Shown: piece by piece, positions 43,346 to 55,110 of the stretch
How the letters are laid out: every line of letters starts with the position of its first letter
How positions within the stretch are numbered: the first letter of the stretch is position 1
Origin: Cephalotus follicularis
Taxonomy: Eukaryota > Streptophyta > Magnoliopsida > Oxalidales > Cephalotaceae
Direction of reading: 5' to 3'
Assembly (NCBI GenBank): GCA_001972305.1
Contig: BDDD01002949.1
Location: 95,729 to 159,728, forward strand
Length of the DNA: 64,000 nucleotides
Made by a program: the position numbers and the translations under genes
Notes under the pieces: model-generated
Database searches by the model: none
What the model saw: the letters and a program-made list of their open reading frames with translations, nothing else
What the model was told of the DNA's origin: nothing

Positions 43346-43346
43346 C

Positions 43347-43826
43347 TGTGACGACCCGTCCCTCAGGATAGCCACCTCGAACGAATCACCCGGCAGGGAG
43401 GAGGAATTTCCCATCTCCTCTAAGCCAAAAGCGCAACCAAAACACGCCAAAACAGCGCCAAGATGCAAGGCAGAGAAGAAACAAACAAGAAATGGCATAA
43501 CTATAAATAAACCTTACATTTAAAACCATTTCAAAATACACCGTTTAACCAAAGGAACGCAACAACAGATCCAAACGCAACGTTCCACTAAAGGAACATA
43601 ACAGCCACTGCCCAAACGCACCGTTCCACTAAAGGGGTGTGCCAGGGGAGGGAGCCGGGGCAGAGAACGCAACACTACGTCTCGCCAGGGGTCCCGGGCA
43701 GGGGATGCCATATCACACAACACGATAAACAAAAGGCAGACCTACACCTCCATCCTAAGAAATGCCTTCCCCGGACAAGCTATCCTCGGGCATGACACCC
43801 CAGGCATGCCTCCCCGGGCATGCCTC
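43347..43826 (-). repeat. 5' LTR of Gypsy-3, first segment
   Basis: Matches 39088-39600. Ends at the Copia-2 insertion; its last five bases GCCTC (43822-43826) recur at 60480-60484. Confidence 0.93.
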
Positions 43827-44449
43827 TGTTGGAAACCTGGCAAGGGTTCCCGGTCGATTTGGTCCTAGGACGCAAGTGTGTATAATTTTAATTTTTCAAA
43901 AATACCAAGACTGAAAGTCATGGTCCACACCTACATCCTATTACTAAATTGAAAAGTCTAGGATATCCGTTTAATTAACAATCAAACAAAAACAAAAACA
44001 AGCATGTACATAAAGATAAACCGAACACACGTCGGTAACAAATAAAAGTAAGAGCGAACTAATCATACCAACGTTGGAAGCTCCAGCACTTTGCCGCTAC
44101 ACGCTTGCAGTAGCAAAATTCGGTCACCGGTAACACCGCCGGTTTTCGGACAGTCCACGTTTGGTTCGATCTTGACACCAATGGACTCAAAAAAGATTGC
44201 TCAACCCAAAACTGGAGGAGACTCGCCCAGAACCGCGCCAGAACAGGGCGGCCAGAGGCGGTGACTCACTGAGTTCGGACTCAGTGAGTCTCGGTCAACT
44301 CGTCATTGACCGGCCTTGACATATGTGGACGCCAACACCCCAAAGAACACGCTGGTGGTCGAGGCTCGGCCTGAAATGACGAAAACAATCGGTGACTAGT
44401 CACGGGGTTGACTTGTCGTTCGTCGTCAGTAGCTGCCAAGCCACCAAAC
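43827..44449 (-). repeat. 3' LTR of Copia-2, left segment
   Basis: Matches 57937-58565. Ends at the Gypsy-4 target site CAAAC (44445-44449). Contains a perfect 12-bp inverted repeat at 44263-44290. Confidence 0.95.
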
Positions 44450-45197
44450 TGTAAGAGCCCTAAATATTATAAAATATATTTATTGGGCCTTGTAATTATT
44501 TTCTCACCTTTTGGGCTGGATCTGAATTTATGATGTATTTATTTGGGCCTTAATGGGATATAAATTATGATCTCGGGCTTAAGAATTGTTTTATTTTTCT
44601 TTGGGCCAAAGTTAATATGGTAAAAGGCGATTGGACTTAAAACTAAAGAAGAGAAGGCCATATGAGGAAGTCAGCCCAAGCCCAGAAGAACAACCTGCAT
44701 CCATTTGAAATTTCATGAAAACTCCAGAGGCTTCTGTTAGTAGGTATATAAGGAGAAAGGTGGTCATAAAATATGCTTTGGTATTTTTCACATACTCTGG
44801 TTCCAAAAAAATCGAGAGAAGTGAGAAAGTGAAAGTTGGGACCGACTGTTGGCAGAAAGCGGGAAAGAAGACAAGAGGAAGGTCCCCTGCTTTTCAAAAA
44901 CTGTGATCTTTAAATACCCACCTTATGGGAGTAAGGGAAATAGAGCAAGAGTAAAACATAGCATGTCATGCATGACGCTGAGCTCCTCTGCCCTGCCCGT
45001 GATGACATGCAGAGATGCCCATCTCTTCCCTGCCATGGCGCCAGAGGTAGTAGTGCAGAGCAGACATGCTGGAGGTGCGCCGAGCGTGACTGTGGTGCCT
45101 GGGAAAATGTGGTACTGAGGAGCTGAGCCCTGTGCTGAGTCACCCGATACCAGCTTCCATGCCCGAGCTGTCTGGTGCAGAGCTCACATGTCCGAGG
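44450..45197 (+). repeat. 5' LTR remnant of Gypsy-4
   Basis: Matches the start of the 3' LTR (48892-49744), which has about 100 bp extra at 49398-49502. The match ends abruptly after CACATGTCCGAGG at 45197; gag follows directly. About 1.25 kb of LTR, the primer-binding site and the gag N-terminus are gone. Confidence 0.9.
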
Positions 45198-48100
45198 ACA
45201 GCTTCGCAAGGAGGTTCCTCTCGACCTACCGATGATGAACAGGTGTCTGTTGAACCCTGTATGCATTGTGGTCGCACCAACCATGCTTCTGAGGATTTCT
45301 GGTGGAAAGATGGTAGGTGTTGGACTTGTGGAGCTTCAGATCATATATCTACTCAGTGTCCACATAATCAGTTCAACCCAGGAGGACAAACAGGACAAGG
45401 TTCGAATCGACCGCAGGGAAGTTTCCAGGAGGGCCTCCCTAGCACTAGTTCACATGGAGACCGCGGTAAACAGCCGATGGGATCTGCACCTACGGTACAG
45501 GGAAGAGTTTATGCTATGGATTGGCGGGCTGCAGCTGGATCACCCTCAGTGATTGGAGGTATGGTTCAAGTATCTCAGCTTTTAGCACGGACTTTGATTG
45601 ATCCGGGCTCATCCCATTTGTATGTTGCTTCTCAATTTATAAGTCGCATGAATGTGGAGCCCGAACCTTTACCTTTTATGATATAAGTCAGCACACCGGT
45701 AGGAGAGTCGATTACCTCCCGATGGGTGTGTAGATCTTGTGCTATTGAGATTTCTGGACATGTTCTTCCGGCAGACCTTATAGTACTGTCGATGGGTGAA
45801 CTTGATATGATTCTCGGTATGGATTGGCTGTCAGTATATAATGCATATGTGGATTGTAATAGGAAGGTTGTAACCTTCCATCTGTCAGGACAGTCTTTGT
45901 TCTAGTTTATTGGGACATTAGAGCATCAGCCAGTTTCTATGATATCTGCTGTTCAGGCTAACAGACTCTTGAGACGGGGATGTGCTGCTTATCTGGCACA
46001 TGTAATGGATGACAGCAAATGAATACCGAAATTGGAGGATGTTCCTGTGGTTTGTGAATACCCGGATGTGTTCCCGGAAGAGCTGACATCCTTACCTCCC
46101 CAGAGAGATGTGGAGTTCGCTATAGATCTGTTACCAGGAACATCTACCATATCAATAGCTCCTTACCGAATGGCCCCTCCTGAATTAAAAGAATTGAAAG
46201 TGCAACTACAGGAGTTGTTAGATAAAGGTTTCATCAGACCTAGTGTATCCCCTTGGGGAGCGCCGGTCTTGTTCGTGAAAAAGAAAGATGGATCCCTGAG
46301 AATGTGTATCGATTACCACCAGTTGAATAAAGTGACAGTTAAGAATAAGTATCCACTGCCGCACATCGACGATCTGTTCGATCAACTTAAGGGATCTTCA
46401 GTGTTTTCTAAGTTGGATCTGAGATCAGGATATCACCAGCACCGAGTGAGAACGGAAGATATTCCCAAGACTGCTTTTAGATCATGATATGGACACTACG
46501 AATTCGCAGTAATGCCTTTTGGGGTGACCAACGCCCCTGCTGCATTCATGAGCTTGATGAACAAGATATTCAGTCCATATCTTAACCAGTTCATAGTGGT
46601 GTTCATTGATGACATCTTGATACATTCGAAGTCTATGGAAGAACATGGTGAACACCTACACTTGGCATTGCAGACTCTCAGAAACCATCAGTTGTATGCC
46701 AAGTTTAGTAAATGTGAATTATGGTTATCAGAGGTGACATTCCTTGGTCATGTTATATCCAGTGCTGGACTGTCAGTAGACCCTACAAAGATCAAAGCAG
46801 TGAAGAGCTGGAAACGACCAACGAATGTGACGGAAGTCAGGAGCTTTCTTGGCTTGGCAGGATACTACCGTCGATTTGTAGAAGGCTTTTCAAAATTAGC
46901 AACAGCTCTGACTAGATTGACACAGAAAAATGTGGCTTTCGTTTGGGATGATGCTTGTGAACGGAGTTTCCAAGAATTAAAGCATCGCCTGACTACTGCG
47001 CCAGTCCTAACCTTACCAGAAGGCAACGAATGCTTCGTTGTATACAGTGACGCATCAGGCAATGTCCTGGGTTGTGTCCTTATGTAGAACGGAAGGGTGA
47101 TCGCATACGCCTCAAGAAAGTTAAAGCCCCATGAAGAAAACTATCCTACTCATGATCTTGAGCTGGCAGCGATAGTGTTCGCTCTGCGTAAATGGAGGCA
47201 TTACCTATATGGTACAAAGTTCGAGGTGTATACCAATTACAAGAGCTTAAAGTACTTGTTCTCGCAGAAGGATCTGAATATGAGACAACGCAGATGGATG
47301 GAGTTGCTCAACGACTATAACTGTGAAATACAATACCATCCAGGCAAAACTAATGTGGTTGCAGACGCCCTTAGTCGTCAATTAGCTTGCCTAACTATTG
47401 CTCATATTCAGACACGTCCATGGCTAATGGACCGGATCCGTGAAGCTCAAAGCAACGATGGAGATTTGCTTAAATTAGCTTTGAGCGATAATGGAGGGTT
47501 GAAACCGGATTTTTCTATACAAGGTGATGGATTAATCCGATATCTGGACAGAATATGTGTTCCTAATGATAAATAAGTGAAAGATGAACTGTTGTCACAA
47601 GCGCATTGTTCTAGTTTCTCCGTACATCCAGGAAGTACCAAGATGTACCGGGATCTAAAGCTGGACTATTGGTGGAACAACATGAATAGAGAGATAGTTG
47701 AATATGTTGCTTCCTGTTTAACATGCCAACAGGTTAAAGCAGAACACCAAAGACCAACAGGATTGTTATAGCTGTTGCCTGTGGCACAGTGGAAATGGGA
47801 ACACATAACGATGGATTTCGTGACAGGACTGCCCGGAACAAGGAATGGCCGGGATGTTATATGGGTAATCGTCGATCGCTTTACTAAGTCTGCACATTTT
47901 CTCGTGATCAAGACGAACTTTTCTCTGACACGGCTGACCAATTTGTATATTGTTGAAATTGTAAGGCTCCATGGAGTACCAATCAGCGTGGTGTCCGACA
48001 GAGACCCCCGTTTTACATTGCGGTTTTGGAGGAAACTACAAGAAGCTTTTGGTACTCAGTTAAATTTTAGCACAGCTTTTCATCCTCAGACTGATGGACA

Positions 48101-48854
48101 GTCTGAGAGGACCATTCAGACTCTGGAAGACATGTTGCGAGCATGTGTTTTGGATTGGGGAGGTAGCTGGGAGGACCATATACCGTTAGTGGAGTTCTCG
48201 TACAACAACAGTTTTCACGCCAGTATTGGTATGGCGCCGCTCGAGGCTCTTTATGGAAGGAAGTGCAGAACCCCAATCTGTTGGTTCGAAGTGGGAGAGC
48301 AGAGTCTTGTGGGACCCAAGCTTGTACAAGACACAGTTGAGAAGGCAAAAGATATACGGGAAAGACTCCGTAAAGCGCAAAGACGACAGAAAAGCTATGC
48401 AGACCACCACAGGCAAGAATTGGAGTTCGCTGTGGGCAATCATGTATTCCTTAAAGTCTCTCCGACTAAAGGAATTATGAGATTCGGCAAGAAAGGGAAA
48501 CTGACTCCTCGGTTTATAGGACCTTTTGAGATCCTTGAGAGAGTGGGACCTGTTGCTTATCGACTTGCCTTACCACCCAGCCCGGCGGACATGCATAACG
48601 TGTTTCATGTTTCGATGCTGCGGAAGTACCATCCTGACCCTTCTCACGTTTTACAATGGGAGCCGCTGGAGTTGAGAACGGATTTGTGTTTAGAAGAGAT
48701 ACCTATCCGGATTCTCGACCGACTAATCAAGCAATTGAGGAACAAGACCATTCCGTTAGTAAAGGTATTATGGCAATACCATGGAGTGGAAGAAGCCACG
48801 TGGGAAAGAGAAGATGATATGCAAGCTAAATACCCCCAGTTGTTTTCATCCTAG
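45198..48854 (+). pseudogene. Gypsy-4 gag-pol: one frame, seven nonsense codons, no frameshift
   Basis: Begins inside gag with two zinc knuckles (CMHCGRTNHASEDF, lacking its last Cys, and CWTCGASDHISTQC). The protease has LIDPGSS where the family has Asp-Thr/Ser-Gly, then [33 protein letters not shown] and FIDDILIHS. RNase [28 protein letters not shown] and [10 protein letters not shown] (third catalytic Asp now Asn). Integrase: HHCC (VHPGSTKMYRDL, CLTCQQVK), Asp in MDFVTGLP, Asp in SDRDPRF, Glu in GQSERTIQTLE. GPF motif at FIGPFEI. A chromodomain-like C-terminus ends WEREDDMQAKYPQLF. All pieces share one frame; stops at 45684, 45903, 46020, 46485, 47085, 47574 and 47769. Confidence 0.95.
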
Positions 48855-48871
48855 GAAATTTCGGGACGAGA

Positions 48872-48891
48872 TTTCTCTAAGGAGGGGAGGA
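48872..48891 (+). promoter_or_regulatory. Polypurine tract of Gypsy-4
   Basis: AAGGAGGGGAGGA at about 48879-48891 directly before the 3' LTR. Confidence 0.9.
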
Positions 48892-50994
48892 TTTAAGAGC
48901 CCTAAATATTATAAAATATATTTATTGGGCCTTGTAATTGTTTTCCCACCTTTTGGGCTGGATCTGAATTTATGATATATTTATTTGGGCCTTAATGGGA
49001 TATAAATTATGATCTCGAGCTTAAGAATTGTTTTATTTTTCTTTGGGCCGAAGTTAATATGGTATAAGGCGATTGGACTTAAAACTAAAGAAGAGAAGGC
49101 CATATGAGGAAGTCAGCCCAAGCCCAGAAGAACAGCCTGCATCCATTTGAAATTTCATGAAAATTCTAGAGGCTTCTGTTAGTAGGTATATAAGGAGAAA
49201 GATGGTCATGAAATATGCTTTGGCATTTTTCACATACTCTGGTTCCAAAAAAATCGAGAGAAGTGAGAAAGTGGAAGTTGGGACCGGCTGTTGGCAGAAA
49301 GGGGGAAAGAAGACAAGAGGAAGGTCCCCTGCTTTTCAAAAACTGTGATCTTTAAATACCCACCTTATGGGAGTAAGGGAAATAGAGCAAGAGTAAAGGA
49401 GGAGCCGAGCTATACCATGCCCGAGCTCTACCATGCTCGAGCTCTACCATGGCCGAGCAGCCAGGCTGAGCTCCACTGACCATGCTCACCAAGAATGCAT
49501 CCATAGCATGTCATGCATGACGCTGAGCTCCTCTGCCCTGCCCATGATGACATGCAGAGATGCCCATCTCTTCCCTACCATGGCACCAGAGGTAGTAGTG
49601 CAGAGCAGACATGCTGGAGGTGCACCGAGCGTGACTGTGGTGCCTGGGAAAATGTGGTACTGAGGAGCTGAGCCCCGTGCTGAGCCACCCGATGCCAGCT
49701 GCCATGCCCTAGCTATCCGGTGCAGAGCTCACATGTCCGAGGTGCCATTGCTGCGGTGCCCGAGCTTACTGATGCAGGCGCCATCCTCGGCCTTGGCTCT
49801 CCATTGGATCTTGCATGCGCCCTATGCATGCTGGAAGTGCTAAGGAATCGCGCCAGAGGTGCTGAGGTGAGGCGCGATGCTGAGGCGCCGAGGTGCCACG
49901 GGTAACAGTCATGGTGCAGTGCTGTGGCCTTAAGGCCTCGTACACCTGGGCACATTCCTCTGCTAAGCAAGTTTTACAGTAGGTGTGCACGAAGAAGAAG
50001 GCAAGTACACTTTGGTAATCTGCGCGTCCTCGGGCAAGCGTTTTAAAGGTAAACAGTCACCTTGCGTGCGTCCTTAGCACTTGATTGTGCGTGCATGCAT
50101 GCGTTCTCAAGGAGCAGAAGATGATATCATGTGCATGCGCCATGCACATGTTGAGCATTGTTTGGAAAGTGCCTTGCACAATGTACTCTAGTCGGACATA
50201 AAGAATGGATTATAAATGTTAAAGAAAAGGAATAGAATTAGTAAAGGAAGTATAAGGATGATCCCAGGCAGGTGAGCCTAACTGGGGAGAATCCGCTAAT
50301 GGTGAACCTAAATGTGAATTCCGCCAGAGCTGGTGATCCAAAGGGTGAACCGTCAGAGCAGGTGAGCAAAGGGCGAATTCCGCTCGACAGGTGAACCCGG
50401 AGGAGAATTCCGCGGGCAGGTGAGCCTAAAGGTGAACCATGTATACTGACCGGACTAGACTCCTCTGTGATGTGATTGCTATGTATGGTTTGAGTAGAGC
50501 AGTCCGAGAACAAAAGATTATGATGATTATACTATGGATTATGATCTGCATTCATATAGGCATGCATAATTATTATTATATTTGTTTCTCTTCTGCTTGT
50601 ATTGTTTGTTCCTCTGGTATGTGCCCGTATATGGGGTGACCTACACAACCCTCAGGGTTGCTGACCCATTCTTTTGAATGGGCCAAGTACAGGTACAGGT
50701 AGTGGAGGCACGTCGCAGCAGCGCTAAAGACAAAGGATTATTGTGTAAGTTCCTCCTCAACAGTACGCTTCCATGGATTAAGTCGCAAGAAAATAAATTA
50801 TGTATTTATTTATTATGGTTAATCGCAGTGTAATTTGAATGATTCGAACTGGGTCTGTATATCCACACATTTAATAAAGGTTCATGGTTATGATTTATTT
50901 TAAGTTTAAATTTTTATGGAATTTTTTTTATGATGAATGTACGGATTGCCACGTGTCGAATCATGGGGCCCGTCCCACGGTTCGGGGTGTGACA
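48892..50994 (+). repeat. 3' LTR of Gypsy-4 (2103 bp)
   Basis: Begins TTTAAGAGCCC (TGTAAGAGCC in the 5' copy, so the terminal TG has mutated) and ends GGTGTGACA. Contains three copies of CCATGC-CGAGCTCTA (49413-49460) absent from the 5' remnant, and a degenerate tandem repeat at 50262-50439. Confidence 0.94.
50262..50439. repeat. Degenerate tandem repeat in the Gypsy-4 LTR
   Basis: About six units of 29-32 bp, consensus CAGGTGAACCTAAAGG plus GAATTCCGC. Units diverge by single bases and small indels. Confidence 0.8.
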
Positions 50995-52913
50995 CAAACG
51001 GATCCACTCCTTCAGCCCAACACACCCACGCCAAAGACTCGCCGTGACTCGACGCGGAACGCCAAGTCACAGCAACCCGATGCGTCAACTCGCCCAGTTG
51101 ACTCACCAAACACAAATGCCGACCAAAACGCACGAGAAACACAAAACAAAGATCAAAATGGATAGAGCCATTGATTGGCTCTACCACTATGATCAACGGT
51201 GGTGGAAGAGACGTCGGGAGTAAGCGGCGATGGTAGAAAAGCGATTCTGCCGCCAGAGAGAAACAGGGAGAAAAAGTGAGAAAATGGGAGAGAGAGTGGA
51301 AGAGGCATACCGTGGGTGAACGGCCGCTTCATGCTGGACCACCGGCGGGAAGCGCCAGTCTTCTCTTCTGGCCGACATGAGCCTCTCGAGCGCTGAACAC
51401 GCTGAGCGTGTTTGACACGCCGAAGCGTGTCTCTCCCTCGCACAAAACGCATCCGTGCGTTTTGTGTGTCCTTAAATGCCATTTAAAAAATTCTCCTTAT
51501 ATCATCATTTAAAATCTCTTGCAATTTTAATGATTTTCTCTCATTTTTATTTAATTAAAAAAAATCTCTTTCAATTTATAATTAAATCTCTATTATGATT
51601 TCATTTAATGTCTCTCACATTTAAATAAAATCATGCCCCCGATTGTAAAAACTCTTGATATATTAAGATGACTGTTAGTGGAACGAAAAACAAATCACTA
51701 ATGTCAAAATAATATATACTAGTTTCAAAACTATATTTACCACCAAGCGAGCATGTGTGCAGCACGCGTCACTTTACCAATAATCAGGCGGGACCCGAAA
51801 GCCTGGTGGATTTTCGATACGATGATAAATTTTTTAGAACATCCCGAAGTTCTAGTATGACTATCCATCTAATAGTCCCGGTGTGATCTATAATCACCCC
51901 CGGACCCGCAGACCAAAAAGTATCACGTCTATCATTCGTTATCCGGTTCTCCAGTACTTTATCACTGTCATCAGTTTGCGTGCCACGTATCCTTCATCAT
52001 CTCGGCTCCGACCACGGACTAGGGTTTGGATAAATGTCACCCCTAGGAAAAACCGCGATAACTATAATTCTATGAACGCACTGAGACTATAGGAGATATT
52101 CCCAGAAACCTCTTGTTCCCAGTCTCCCAATGCCTGGCCAGGACTTTAAGTCTTCAACGGTCATAGATGTTATAGAGCCTATAACCCTCAACACGGGTGT
52201 GACAATCCCATCTTGCGCACTCGCCCACACATCTCAATGCAGCTCCCACAAGGCCCAAAGATAACCCTTTTGCCAGCCCGTGGATAGTGTTGGGGAAGGT
52301 GGAAATCAAAGCCAAGCAGTTACTACACAACGTATGCCAGCCGCTCAGGTCTAACGATACAACGTAAATCACATGTGATCTACTAGTCACTTTTGACTAA
52401 GCACTACCGCGATAATAGGAACTCTATTGACAGAGGTGTTGACTCTCCAAATAGATAACCTATGGTGGGTCGGTTCAGTGTCGTGCCTCTGCACGCACCC
52501 CTCATCAGTTTTAGGGTAAAACCCAAATGGCAATGAGATGATCCATCCTCCTTTACCATTCGGAGCAAGCATAACACAGCAAGTCTTTGCGGTTCATCAA
52601 TTGCCCTAAGAAAGTGAACCTATGACTTGGAACTTTTGTCACAAGGGAGTAAGGATCGCATTCTCATAACCTCTCTGGCATGAGATCCAACCCTTTACGG
52701 ATAGGGCGCTATATGTGTGTTATGTTGACATGGTGATCAACTGATCTGTTGAGACGGTATGGGATTATACATATAGCCAGATGCCAGTCTTTTATTTAAA
52801 ATGCACAATAAAACATGAATGGAACTAAGAACGTACAATTGAAGAGTGTGTTATATGTCAACAACATATGTCTGCAGCCTTCTCGTTGCTTGCAAGGACA
52901 CCCTAATCTAACA
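50995..52913 (-). repeat. 3' LTR of Copia-2, right segment
   Basis: Resumes the LTR after Gypsy-4 and matches 58556-60479. Ends CTAATCTAACA; the polypurine tract (minus strand AAGTGAGAGAT) follows. Carries a CTAGGG...CCCTAG stem-loop at 52019-52046. Confidence 0.94.
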
Positions 52914-52934
52914 ATCTCTCACTTGACCCTCCAG

Positions 52935-55110
52935 CCATGAAGACCTCCAGCCTAAGCATATCGCACTCTAGCACTGCTCATTGCCTTGGTCAGTGGGTAT
53001 GTTAAGTTCGCTTCTCGTGCGACTCTCTCTATGGTGACATCTACTCTCATGATGTCTCCTATATTTCCTCAATAACATCTCTTTCGAAACATTATATTCA
53101 TGTATGATCTCCACGATCAAATGATACTGTTGTGGTATATGTTTGGGCGGTAATGAGACCCGGGTTCCACGGTTTGTGCAAAGCCCCATCGTCATCCCTA
53201 TGCTACACAACTGGACAACGATGGAAGGAACCTCATAAAGTTCCACAATGAACATCCGCAGCCAAACCAACTACCATGACCGGTATCACAGGTTGCAACA
53301 TACTTTTATTCTCTGGTGAAGTCTACAGTCCTCGACTGCCACAAACTCCTCCCACTCACACAGCACTTCCATTCAGGATCAACACATATCCTGAAATGAA
53401 TTTGTGATCATCCGGATCACAATTGAAACTAGAGTTAACTCAACTCTTACGTCTCAATTTACTATATTCTCCATGTGTCAAGAAATAATTCTGAGTCTTT
53501 CACAGGAATTATATCCTTTTGACTATGTCCCTATTTCTCTTACAGGGACTGGACTAAAATCGACTAGCCAGACCCTTAGGCATATTGACATCAGGCTCAA
53601 TACAAAGTATGGCATACATGATGGAGCCTATTGCCGAAGCATAAGGTTGTTTATTCATGCGTATCCTCTCCTCATAAGTCTTAGAAGACATCCTCTTGGA
53701 AAGGTGAATTCCTTGGCTAATTGGCAGTAAGCCATATATGGAATTCGTTCCATACCATTTCAGCACTCTGCTGATGTACTGGCTTTGGGAAAGTCCAAGT
53801 AATCTACTCGATCTACTCTTTAGATCTTCATTCTCTAAAACGTAGAAAGCCTCTCCCAAATCCTTTATGGACAAGTTCTTGCTTAACTGTACTTCAACAT
53901 ACCTACATCATTCTCTATGTGTAGTATGTCTTCTACATACAACGCCAAGAAAGTGACTTCTGGGTTATCCTGTTTCTGGTAGACATAAGGCTTATCCATA
54001 TATTTGATAAAATCAAAATGGATATTTCAACTACGGGATGCTTGCTTAAGGTCATAGACCTTTGGATCTTGCACCTCTTGTGCGAATGGTCCTCAGATGT
54101 AAACCTCTCGGGTTTGGGACATATAGATGTCCTCTTCAAGATAGTCACTCTTGCAGACTGTCTTGACATCCATTTGTCATAGCTCATTATCATAATGAGC
54201 GGCAAAAGCAAGCATAACCCGAATGGACTAAAGCATTGCAACTAGTGAGAAAGTTCTCAACATACAGACCTCTTGTCTTAGTGTATATCCTTTCGCGACC
54301 AATTGCGCTTTAAAAAGGTTTCAACCTTTACCATTAACGTCAATCTTCCTCTTGAAGATTTACTTGCATCTGATAGGATTTTAAGCCTTCGGGTGCGTAT
54401 ACCAAGTTCCTCACTTGGTAGGCGTATATGGAGTCGTTTTCGGATTTCATGATCTCTTATCATGTCCTAGAATCAGTGCTCTTCACTGCTTCCTTGTAGC
54501 TGACAGGCTCATCATCTCGCTGACGTTAGGTTTTTCAGTGCCCTAAAGAGAAAACCTTATTTCTCAGGCGTTGTCGAAAACCTTTGCCTGATCTCCTGGC
54601 TAGATGAGTGCCTTACCGAGACTCTATCTCAGATTGGGATCATTTCCCAATTATGTCTTTAGAAGAATAAACTTCTAGTTCCTTATCATCCTGTGGGTTT
54701 CTACCTGGTGGAAACTCTCTTTGTATCACCTAACTCCCACTGCTTCCTGCAATCAGGTGTTCTTTCTCTAGGAATTTTTCAGTACGCGAAATAAAACCAT
54801 ATTTGTTCGTAGGGATGGTAGAAGTAATATCCTAAGCACATCTTAGAATATTCAACAAACCGGCAATGTCTCAATCGTGCCTCCAGCTTAGAAGGTTTTC
54901 GCCTTCTTATATAAACTGGACAGCCTTAACCCTTAAACTGTTTAGGCTGGGTTTCCTCCATTTATGATCTCCATGACCATATGATATCCTCTCGATATCG
55001 GAGGGAACGGATTTCAAAGGAATCCGGATTAGGATATGCTCTGCCAACTGCAGTGCATTACCCAAAAAAAGATTTGGAAGATGTATAAAAGACATAATGG
55101 ACCTTACCAT
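52935..55110 (-). pseudogene. Copia-2 integrase, RT and RNase H, heavily decayed
   Basis: Minus-strand pieces recognisable against Copia-1: MVRSIMSFIHLPNLFLGNAL (integrase end, 55110), then MSIKDLGEAFYVLENEDL, LLGLSQSQYISRVLKWYG and QPYASAIGSIMYAILCIEPD (RT-RNase H boundary, 53554-53874), and a trace of RNase H at 52968-53270. No piece exceeds about 110 codons. Short indels and stops are everywhere. Confidence 0.8.

Larger units (their letters stand above)
44450..50994 (+). mobile_element. Gypsy-4: chromovirus-type Ty3/gypsy element nested in the Copia-2 LTR
   Basis: Plus strand, perfect target duplication CAAAC (44445-44449, 50995-50999). The uninterrupted target survives in the other Copia-2 LTR (CCACCAAACGGATCC near 58556). 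LTR ends TGTAAGAGCC...GGTGTGACA. The 5' LTR is only a 748-bp remnant fused to gag by deletion; the 3' LTR is 2103 bp. One gag-pol frame with chromodomain-like C-terminus (Tekay-like). Confidence 0.96.

Noticed and set aside
42474..43523. Plus-strand frames of 120-171 codons over Gypsy-3 gag
   Set aside because: Shadows of the minus-strand gag, which has the clear retrotransposon-gag core.
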